Shown here piece by piece: positions 55,099 to 64,000 of a DNA stretch of 64,000 nucleotides; position 1 is the stretch's first letter; the number at the start of each line of letters is the position of its first letter. Location: contig NHZP01000017.1 in the NCBI GenBank assembly GCA_003313425.1, positions 186,001 through 250,000 on the forward strand, given 5' to 3'. The DNA is from Pseudopyrenochaeta lycopersici (lineage: Eukaryota > Ascomycota > Dothideomycetes > Pleosporales > Pseudopyrenochaetaceae). The notes below the pieces were generated by a model that was given only the letters and a program-made list of their open reading frames with translations, did not search any database and was not told the origin of the DNA. A program made the translations under genes and the position numbers.

Positions 55099-55522
55099 AC
55101 GTATTCTATTATCGAGTGCGCCACACCATCGAGTGAGCCAGCCAAAAACACACCAAAAAATCCAAATTTCGCACCTAAATATCTTAATAACTACGCTATA
55201 ATAAATTCAAAAAATTAAAATATAAGCTATCTTATATATAATCTATAACATATTATCATATCTAAGTTATTAAATTAGTCGTTCCTAAGATATTAGAAAG
55301 TGAGGGCTAAAATAGAGTAAAAACTCTAGATCTATAAAACTACTTATTTAATAGCTTAGATATGATAATATGTTATAGATTATATATAGGATAGCTTATA
55401 TTTTAATTTTTAGAATTTATTATAGCGTAGTTATTAAGATATTTAGGTGCGAAATTTGGATTTTTTGGTGTGTTTTTGGCTGGCTCACTCGATGGTGTGG
55501 CGCACTCGATGATGGAATACGT
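55099..55522. mobile_element. Foldback MITE with about 180-bp terminal inverted repeats
   Basis: 424 bp, flanked by TA (55097-55098, 55523-55524). The two arms (about 55099-55278 and 55345-55522) are inverted copies that begin ACGTATTCYATYATCGAGTG, leaving a loop of about 65 bp. It is non-coding. Its first bases (ACGTATTC) match the ends of the pogo element at 656-1792, so a pogo-type transposase could have moved it. It interrupts the reverse-transcriptase region of the minus-strand gypsy copy. Confidence 0.85.
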
Positions 55523-57941
55523 TATTTAAAACACAGTTATCTATTCTAATCTTTTACTTATCCTTATCTTATAGAATACTATAGTAACGTCTAGCTTAGT
55601 ATACTATATAGCTTATCTAATTTAGTTTAATATCTTACGTATAAGGGGTAGTAAGTAATAGTCCTTCTTAGTTAAGGCGTTAAGAGCTCTATAGTCTATA
55701 TAGAATTATAGTCCTCTTCCTAGCTTACGTATAAATAGTATAGGTAAGGCTACTAGTAAGCTGCTTACATAGATAAACTCTTTATCTAGGAGGTCTAATA
55801 GCGTCTTTCTTAGTACTAAGAGTTTATCTCTTAATATTACGTAGAGAGGTCTGTATAGTATCTCTAGCTTCTATCTATCTTTCTCTTCTAACTCTATTAT
55901 ATAGTCTTATTATAAGCCTTACTATAAGAGTAGCTTATTTCCTTCTTTAAGTAGAAATATCTTTAGATAAGGTTATACGTAAGCTAGTAAGGCGTTATAT
56001 ATTTCTTATAGTATTTTCTAGACCTTTAAGTATAGTACTTTCTTAATATCCTTTAGGCTTATAGTAAAGATTTAAGTCTTACTATAGCTTTATCTATAGT
56101 ATTATATATAGTATTAGAAAGCTACAGCTAATACTAAGGTATAGCTAAAGTCTAGAGTAGCGTATTCTATACTGCGTATAGTAACCTTATATACTTTTAA
56201 GTATAGAAGTTTCTTCTCTATATTAATAACGCCTTTAATACTCTCTAACTAAGTCTTCTTAAAGATTATATTATATTAGTAAGTAGTTAGAGTAATATAC
56301 GCAGCTGCGTACTACTATATTCCTCCTACGTCTAATAAAAATTTAGTAATATATAATACTATACTCTTTTATTTATTTACCCCTTTAATCTTAATAGGGA
56401 GGATCTTAATATATAGTAAGTTTAAGTCTCTTATAAGTTTCTTACTTAATAAATAGTAAGTATAGTAACTATTATTAATTATAGTAGTAGCTAGTTATAT
56501 AAAATTAATAATAACATTTATAGATATAGGTTTTATAGTTACTAGCTATAGTAAAAGTAACCTTATTATTTATATAGGGTTTTAGACTTATACAGGCTCT
56601 AGTATATAACTTCGTGCTAAAGCTACTCTTTTCCCTTATCTAAGGAAGATAGGGATTCTATTACTTATTTAGTAGTTATAAATATAATCTTTATAAGTTT
56701 TATAAGTTTATTAACTTATCTTATATAATAGTCTTCTTAGCTATTTAATAACTTTATTATATACTAGGCTACTTAGTAGTTATATAGACTGCACCTTAAA
56801 TAGGCACTATTTTCTTTTCTTTCTTAGACTTATTTACGTATTCTTTAGAATTCTTTTCTAAGTTTTATATAGAGCTAGTAAGCTCTTATAGAAGTTATCT
56901 AGTCTATCTTATTATTATCTCTTTAAGTTATTAGTTAGCTCTGCGTGTTATACGCTTTACTTATATAGCTCTTACTTATAGTAATTCTCTCTATAGCTCT
57001 TAAATTTTCCTAGGTTACCTTAGTCTATTATATAAACTCTTTATATATTTCTTTAAATAGTAGTTAATAACCTACTTAGGTCCTTAGTAGCTTACTATTT
57101 AAGCTACTCTTAAGATAGTTAATCTTCTAAACGTAGCTTACGTTATCTAACTTAGCTTTAAGGAGCTTAAGGTTAAACGCTTAGATATAAGAGTTAAATT
57201 CTATTCTTCCTTACTTAGTTATATAGAGATATTTAAGGGCTTTCTCTCTTACTATAAGGTCCTTAAAGAAGTTATTAAGGTAGGACTATAGCTTAAGGAG
57301 GGATAGTGTTACTAGCCTATTTATAAGGTTTATTATATATAGGCTAAGGGCGTTAAACGCTTAGCCTGTTATATAAGTAATAACGTAATTTACTCTACTA
57401 TTATTATCTAGGTAGGCTGTATAGTCTCTATATAGCTTTACTTAGACCTTTATTTTTTATTAAAGATATTACTTATATAAGCCTTTCTTAAAAACTTCTA
57501 TATTTAGCAGTCTTAGTTTCCTAATCTCTTATACGTAAGAGTCTTACTATTCTATTAAAAAGGGGGTAGAGACTATACGTACTATCTATATACTACTTAA
57601 TTTAGTAACTAAGTTCTTTAGCTCCTAAACTTAGTTCTGTAATAACTTATATAGCTAGCTCTACTATTAACTAGCTAACTTATTAAGGCTATCTTATAAG
57701 GAGTTAACTATTACTAATAGATCTTCTACTAAAAGTTAGTTATTACGTAGTTATTAGGGGTTGTGCTAATATAACTAGTGTTACTAAGGTACGTGCTAGT
57801 GCAGCTAGTGTTACTGCTGTCCTAAGGCTCCTGTTATCTGCATCTAGTGTTCTTATTATTATAGCTTGTACACTTATTAGTTTAAGGGCCCTTAGTATCT
57901 ATCTATTATTATTTTTTTTTAGTTATTAATCTTTCTCTTTA

Positions 57942-58189
57942 TATTATAGGTAAAGAGGCCTAGCTAATAAGTATATATTTATCTTATACTATAGAAGGAG
58001 AAAGATAGAGAAGAGGTTATAAGTATCTTTAGAGGATATATATATATTTATACGAGTAAAGAGGAATATGCTCCTCTAGCTGCTAACTTATACGAGCGAA
58101 GAAGAAAAGGGGGTAGAGGAGATTAAGGAGTTCTTTCCCCGTGCGATAGTAGCGAAGCCTCTCCTGCTTAAAGGGCGCAGCCCATTACA
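57942..58189 (-). repeat. LTR of gypsy family G (5' LTR of the minus copy)
   Basis: Starts TATTATAGGTAAAGAGGCC and ends GGGCGCAGCCCATTACA. Its right part is little RIPed. Confidence 0.85.
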
Positions 58190-58789
58190 CTAGTAAATAC
58201 TAATAGCTTTCTTAGCTATCTATAATATAAAATTTTATATTAGAGCCTTAGTTAGTAGTAGGCCTTACTAATTAAGCTAGATTATATATTATATAAGCTC
58301 CTTTTCTTGTTATAGATAGAGATTTTGTTAATTTTAAGATTTAGTGTTCTAAGTGTTGCATACACCTTAGTGCCTCTAAGACAGCGTTAAGCGCCCAACG
58401 CTATAGGTAGCCGTAATCTTACTGCAATTAATTAGTTCTTCTGGCTCTAAGGCGTTAATAGCTGCAAGCGCATCCTTAATTGAGCCCATATTGGTTGAGA
58501 TATGTGGGGTTGAAAAATTCGCGTTGATGTTCGGGACCGTGCATAACGCCATCCTGTGCACAACGGGGTAAACTACAGTACTAGTTTAAAGTTTTTACTT
58601 AATAAAGAGTAAATTACTTAATTATATAATATTTAGAAGTAATTATACTATAAAATTTTAAATATTGATTATATTTAATAATAGAATTAGTATATTAAAT
58701 ATTCTATAATAATAGTATGTTGTTAAAAAGTTATATAGCCTTAAAAAGTAAGCTTTTAAAACTAAAAAAATATTAAAATATTTATTATA
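58190..58789 (-). pseudogene. Fot1/pogo transposase N-terminal remnant
   Basis: The minus strand has a 61-codon open stretch (58376-58561) with MGSIKDALAAINALEPEE and then a helix-turn-helix-like SKITATYSVGRLTLS. This is the usual start of a fungal pogo transposase (psq-type DNA-binding domain). Past the stop the frame can still be read through RIP stops. It is less mutated than its surroundings. It is a different subfamily from the element at 50022. The rest of the gene is not found next to it. Confidence 0.65.
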
Positions 58790-59665
58790 ACGTGTCCTAT
58801 ACGCAAGCGCCGCACAGAAGTAAGTACTATACCTTACTAAGTTTAAGTACCTCTCTTATCTTAACGTATAACAGCTTAATACTATACTCTTTAAATACCT
58901 AGCTTACTATCTTAGCTATTTATATATATTTAATTACTAGTAACTAGCCTACTATAGTAATCTTTAATATATATAAAAGAATAATCTATTACTAATATTC
59001 TATAACTACTACTTAATATAATTACTAGCTTAACTTAAACAAGCTTACGTAGCTAGAAGAGGAAGTAATAGTTAATTATATACTTAATTTAGATTAATAT
59101 AAATTTTTACTTATTTATATAGCTATATATAGTATAGCTAATAAGCTACTATTAACGCGTAGTAGAAGTCTAGTTAAAATAAATTAGCTATCTAACTTTA
59201 TTAACTATATAAATAGTTTTATAATATATTTTACTTAAGTATATTGTAACAGTGCAGAGCCCTACTACGCTAAATGGCTAAAAGTACATCAATACTAGCT
59301 TAACTGCTAGTACTGGGCTCTGTATCTAATATATAGGTAAGCTGTAACAGTACCCTTCTTAGCAAACCGTTACATATATACTAAGTACAGAGCTTTATAT
59401 AAAGATCTAAAGTTATTTAATAGCTAATTTAAGTAAGTAAGATAGATAAAAGTAAAGTGTAGTATACTAGATAAGAATATATTTAACTTTAATAAAGCTA
59501 GCTTTATAATAAGTAAAATAATAACTTAGCTAGTTATAACTAAGTTAAAGAAAAGAAAATAGCTAAAAGCTATTTAGCTAAGTAACTATAAGTAAGTAAT
59601 ATTAATTTAAAGTATTAATACTACTAGCTAAGTAATTTTACTTTTCTTAACTTTTACTAGCTAGT
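58790..59665 (+). mobile_element. RIPed Fot1/pogo transposon, right part (copy P5)
   Basis: Starts ACGTGTCCTATACGC after TA (58788-58789). It follows, in the opposite orientation, the transposase N-terminal end of the element at 50022-51479, including GTAGCTAGAAGAGGAAGTAA and TAACGCGTAGTAGAAG tracts, with RIP changes. It continues into DDE-core DNA that the deleted copy lacks. It is cut at 59666 by the gypsy LTR. An inverted-repeat block lies inside it (59233-59386). Confidence 0.7.
59233..59386. repeat. Small block bounded by 18-bp inverted repeats
   Basis: ACTTAAGTATATTGTAAC at the left is nearly the reverse complement of GTTACATATATACTAAGT at the right. Inside, GCAGAGCCC and GGGCTCTG form another inverted pair, and GTAACAGTGC/GTAACAGTAC repeat. 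It is less RIPed than the surrounding pogo DNA. It may be a tiny nested MITE. Confidence 0.35.
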
Positions 59666-59915
59666 TGTAATAGGCTGCGCCCTTTAAGCAGGAGAGGCTT
59701 CGCTACTATTGTACGGGGAAAGAACTCCTTAATCTCCTCTGCCCCCTTTTCTTCTTCGCTTATATAAGTTAGTAGCTAAAGGAGCACGTTCCTCTTTACT
59801 TATATAAATATATATATATATCCTCTAAGGATACCTATAACCTCTTCTCTATCTTTCTCTTTCTATAGTATAAGATAAATATATACTTATTAGCTAGGCC
59901 TCTTTACCTATAATA
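59666..59915 (+). repeat. 5' LTR of gypsy family G, plus copy
   Basis: 250 bp, same family as 22404-22658 in the same orientation. The left flank reads CTAGT. Confidence 0.85.
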
Positions 59916-62900
59916 TAAGGAGAAAGATTAATAACTAAAAAAAAAAAATAATAGACAGATACTAAAGGCATTTAAACTAATAAGCGTATAAGCTATAATA
60001 ATAAGAACACTAGATATAAATAATAGGAGCCTTAGGATAGTAGTAATACTAGCTGCACTAGCACGCACCTTAGTAACACTAGTTATATTAGCACAACCCC
60101 TAATAACTACGTAATAACTAACTCTTAGTAGAAGATCTATTAGTAATAGTTAACTCCTTATAAGACAGCCTTAATAAGTTAGCTAGTTAATAGTAGAGCT
60201 AGCTGTATAAGTTATTACAGAACTAAGTTTAAGAGCTAAAGAACTTAGTTACTAAATTAAGTAGTGCATAGATAGTATATACAGTCTCTACCTCCTTTTA
60301 AATAGAATAGTAAGACTCTTACGTATAAGAGATTAGGAAACTAAGACTGCTAAATATAGAAGTTTTTAAGAAAGGCTTATATAAGTAATATCTTTAATAA
60401 AAAATAAAGGTCTAAGTAAAGCTATATAGAGACTGTGCAGCCTACCTAGATAATAATAGTAGAGTAAATTACGTTATTACTTATATAACAGGCTAAGCGT
60501 TTAACGCTCTTAGCCTATATATAATAAACCTTATAAATAGGCTAGTAATACTATCTCTCTTTAAGCTATAGTCCTACTTTAATAACTTCTTTAAGGACCT
60601 TATAGTAAGAGAGAAAGCCCTTAAATACTTTTATATAACTAAGTAAGGAAGAATAAAATTTAACTCTTATATCTAAGCGTTTAACCTTAAGCTCCTTAAA
60701 GCTAAGTTAGATAACGTAAGCTATGTTTAGAAGATTAACTATCTTAAGAGTAGCTTAAATAGTAAGCTACTAAGGACCTAAGTAGGTTATTAACTACTAT
60801 TTAAAGAAATATATAAAGAGTTTATATAATAGACTAAGGTAACCTAAGAAAATTTAAGAGCTATAAAGAGAATTACTATAAGTAAGAGCTATATAGGTAA
60901 AGTGTTTAACACGCAGAGCTATCTAATAACCTAAAGAGATAATAATAAGATAGACTAGATAACTTCTATAAGAGCTTACTAGCTCTATATAAAACTTAGA
61001 AAAGAATTCTAAAGCACACGTAAATAGGTTTAAGAAAGAAAAGAGAACAGCGCCTATTTAAGGTGTAGTCTATATAACTACTAAGTAGCCTAGTATATAA
61101 TAAAGTTATTAAATAGCTAAGAAGGCTATTATATAAGATAAGTTAATAAACTTATAAAACTTATAAAGATTATATCTATAACTACTAAATAAGTAATAGA
61201 ATCTCTATCCTCCTTAGATAAGAGAAAAGAGTAGCTCTAGTACAAAGTTATATACTAGAGCCTCCTGTATAAGTCTAAAACCTTATATAAATAATAAGGT
61301 TACTTTTACTATAGCTAGTAGCTATAAAACCTATATCTATAAATGTTATTATTAATTCTATATAACTAGCTACTGCTATAATTAATAATAGTTACTGTAC
61401 TTACTATTTATTAAGTAAGAAACTTATAAGGGACTTAAACTTACTACGTATTAAGATCCTCCTTATTAAGATTAAAGGAGTAAAGAAATAAAAGAGTATA
61501 GTATTATACGTTACTAAATTTTTATTAGACGTAGGAGGAATATAGTAGTACGCAGCTGCGTATATTACTCTAACTACTTACTAATATAATATAATCTTTA
61601 AGAAGACTTAGTTAGAGAGTATTAAAGGCGTTATTAACGTAGAGAAGAAACTTCTATACTTAAAAGTATATAAGGTTACTATACGCAGTATAGAATACGC
61701 TACTTTAGACTTTAGCTATACCCTAGTATTAGCTATAGCTTTCTAATACTACGTGTAATACTATAGATAAAGCTATAGTAAGACTTAAATCTTTACTATA
61801 AGCTTATGGAATATTAAGAAAGTACTATACCTAAAGGTTTAGAAAATACTATAAGAAATATATAACGCCTTACTAGCTTACGTATAACTTTATCTAAAGA
61901 TATTCCTACTTAAGGAAAGAAATAAGCTACTTCTATAGTAAAGCTTATAATAAGACTATATAATAAAGTTTAAAAAAAAAAGATAGATAGAAGCTAGAGA
62001 TACTGTATAGACTTCTCTACGTAATATTAAGAGATAAACTCTTAGTACTAAAGAAGATGCTATTAGACTTCCTAGATAAAGAGTTTATCTATATAAGTAG
62101 CTTACTAGTAGCCTTACTTATACTATTTATATATAAGCTAGGAGGAGGACTATAATTCTATATAGACTATAGAGCTCTTAACGCCCTAACTAAGAAGAAC
62201 TATTACTTACTACCCCTTATACGTAAGACGTTAAACTAAATTAGATAAGCTATATAGTATACTAAGCTAGACGTTACTATAGTATTCTATAAGATAAAGA
62301 TAAGTAAAGAATTAGAATAGATAACTATATTTTAAATATAATTTAGATTATATAAGTAGCTAGTAACGCCCTTTAGCTTAGTAAATATACTAAGTACCTT
62401 CTAGAGGTATATTAACTAGGCCCTATAAGACTTCTTAGATAACTTTACCTCTATATACTTAGATAATATCCTTATCTTTACTAAAGGATCTCTCTCTTAG
62501 TACTATACCTATATATAAAAAGTATTAGATTACTTATAAGAAGTAAGACTATACCTAAAACTAAGTAAATATAAGTTTAATATTTAGCGTATAAAGTACT
62601 TTAGCTTTATTTTAGAAGTATAGAAAAGTATATTTATAAACTTTAAGAAAGTCTAAGCTATTTAAGAATAGAAGGCCCTAATAATAGTTAAAAGCGTATA
62701 AAGATTCCTAAAGTTTACTAACTTCTATAAACGCTTTATCTTAAACTTCTCCTAACTAGTAGAGCTTCTTATATAGCTAATAAGAAAAGAAGAGAAATTC
62801 TTATAAGATATAGAATAAGAGTAGAGTTTCTAAGCTCTTAAGGATATATTCTTAGTAGATAAAGTCTTTACCACTTTTTTACCTAAATAATAGATAATAG

Positions 62901-64000
62901 TAGAATATAACTCTTTAGGCTTTACTATAAGTAAGGTACTATTATAAGAAGATAAGTAAGAAACTCTTTATATAGTAGCTTACCTCTTAAGGAAATTTCT
63001 AGCGTATAAGAGTAACTACTTAATTTATAATAAGGAGTTACTAGTAGTTATTATATACCTAAATAAAGAGGACGTAGAACTCTATAGCGTATAAGAATTT
63101 AAAGTAATTACTAACTATAAGAACCTAGAGTACTTTATAAAGAAGTAAAAGATAATAGAATAATATATATAATAGTTAGTCTACCTATTACAGTTTAATA
63201 ATATGAAGCTGTAGTACTATCTAGGTAAAGAGAACACCTAAGCGGACGCACTATCTAGAAGAGACTAGGACCTACTACAAGGAACAGACAACAGTTGCCT
63301 AGTAAGCAGAGAGTTTATTATATTAGTACTAGCCTAACAGCAAGATCTAACAGTTATAGGGGTTGTACGAACCCCTACGTTAACCCTTAATAGCTTAATT
63401 ATAGCTAAGTCTCTACTAAAAGCTCTAATCCTTAAGGACTTAATCGCTAAACACTAGGACTAAGCTGTACAAGATAACTTAACCTATTAGGAAGTCTATA
63501 ACGCTATAAAGCTAGGTGCTAGGTCGCTACCTAGTATAATAAAGAAACTTACTATATTACTAGGAGATTGCATAATTAACTTAGAGAGAAAGCTTTAATA
63601 GAGATCTAGGATCTAGGTGCCTAAAAATAAACCCCTTTATACAGGAATTATCTAGCAAGTATATCTAGCTATGCAAACAGGTTACCTAAGAAGAGAAGAA
63701 ACGTACTGCACGCTAGCTAGTACCTAGTACTAGCTAGGTATAAGTAAAAACGTCCGCTAATTTATACAGAATTACAGCCTATGTAGATAAAGCACCCTAT
63801 AGAGAGATAGTAAGTACAGATACCTACGCCTGTTACTAGTACCTAGTTATACGTAGTAAGACTTAACAGTTAACTTTATTACTAGTCTACTACTATGATC
63901 TAGCTATACTAACTTAATAGTAGTTAAAAACTACCTAGGTAAAGGCGTAATACTAATCTTACTTAAGATAATTAAAGTAGATAATATAGCTTAGGCATTT
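59666..64000 (+). mobile_element. Ty3/gypsy retrotransposon of family G, plus strand, cut by window end
   Basis: The 5' LTR is at 59666-59915 (TGTAATAGGCTGCGCCC...CCTATAATA). Gag follows from about 59990, then pol. Reverse transcriptase has YRALNALTKKNYYLLPL at 62160-62225 and YLDNILIFTK near 62460. RNase H lies near 62870-63200, an integrase zinc-binding region near 63600-63780, and the integrase core begins near 63850 and runs off the window. RIP stops are everywhere. The copy is the mirror image of 53433-58189. Confidence 0.85.

Larger units (their letters stand above)
49576..58189 (-). mobile_element. Ty3/gypsy retrotransposon of family G, minus strand, with nested insertions
   Basis: LTRs of about 248 bp lie at 49576-49823 (3' side) and 57942-58189 (5' side), both in minus orientation. 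The flanks read ACTAG and CTAGT, sharing CTAG, so target duplication is plausible but not perfect. The minus strand matches the + strand copy at 59666-64000 throughout (for example 53433 corresponds to 64000). The reverse transcriptase block is near 54957-55007, giving YLDNILIF. Gag lies near 57900-56700. After removing the nested pogo element (50022-51479) and the MITE (55099-55522), the interior is about 6.2 kb. It is RIP-dead throughout. Confidence 0.8.

Overview
The window looks like an accessory, transposon-rich region of a filamentous ascomycete (Pezizomycotina). The evidence is a set of Fot1/pogo-type and Tc1-type DNA transposons, Ty3/gypsy retrotransposons, a fungal DUF3723 gene remnant, and very strong repeat-induced point mutation (RIP). 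Most of the transposon DNA is TpA-rich, with CAG/CAA/TGG-type codons turned into TAG/TAA, so almost no long ORF survives outside one island. I cannot name the species.

Layout. 1-2330: RIP-degraded repeat DNA carrying an internally deleted pogo element (656-1792). 2331-5028: normal-composition DNA without a recognisable gene. 5031-6379: a full-length but RIP-dead Tc1-like element with TA target duplication. 6382-9180: degraded repeat DNA split by a second deleted pogo element (7913-9031). 9181-12225: normal-composition DNA ending in a broken DUF3723 gene, joined to a pogo transposase fragment and a Tc1-like fragment (12226-13343). 13346-18854: a complete gypsy retrotransposon with matching LTRs and AATGT target duplications. 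18860-34170: nested RIP-degraded retroelements, including solo LTRs with perfect target duplications at 22404-22658 and 29972-30335. 34171-34513: a Tc1-like 3' fragment.

34514-48389 is a RIP-free island with two divergent genes. On the + strand is an intact, intronless 3,658-codon ORF (37217-48193). It is a homologue of the TcA subunit of bacterial insecticidal toxin complexes (Tc toxins), with two chitin-binding-like modules and a PA14-like module inserted. On the - strand, about 0.75-0.8 kb away, is a gene for a protein with a disordered N-terminus and a papain/NlpC-P60-like Cys-His hydrolase domain (34921-36468). No TcB or TcC homologue is seen in the window. The most exciting hypothesis is that this pair is a fungal, horizontally acquired Tc-type delivery or toxin locus whose cargo differs from the bacterial TcB/TcC cocoon.

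48390-64000 is again transposon DNA. It holds a RIPed pogo copy split by a minus-strand gypsy element (49576-58189), itself carrying a young deleted pogo element (50022-51479) and a foldback MITE (55099-55522). Pogo remnants follow (58190-59665), then a second gypsy copy in + orientation (59666 to beyond the window end). The two gypsy copies form a large head-to-head inverted repeat.
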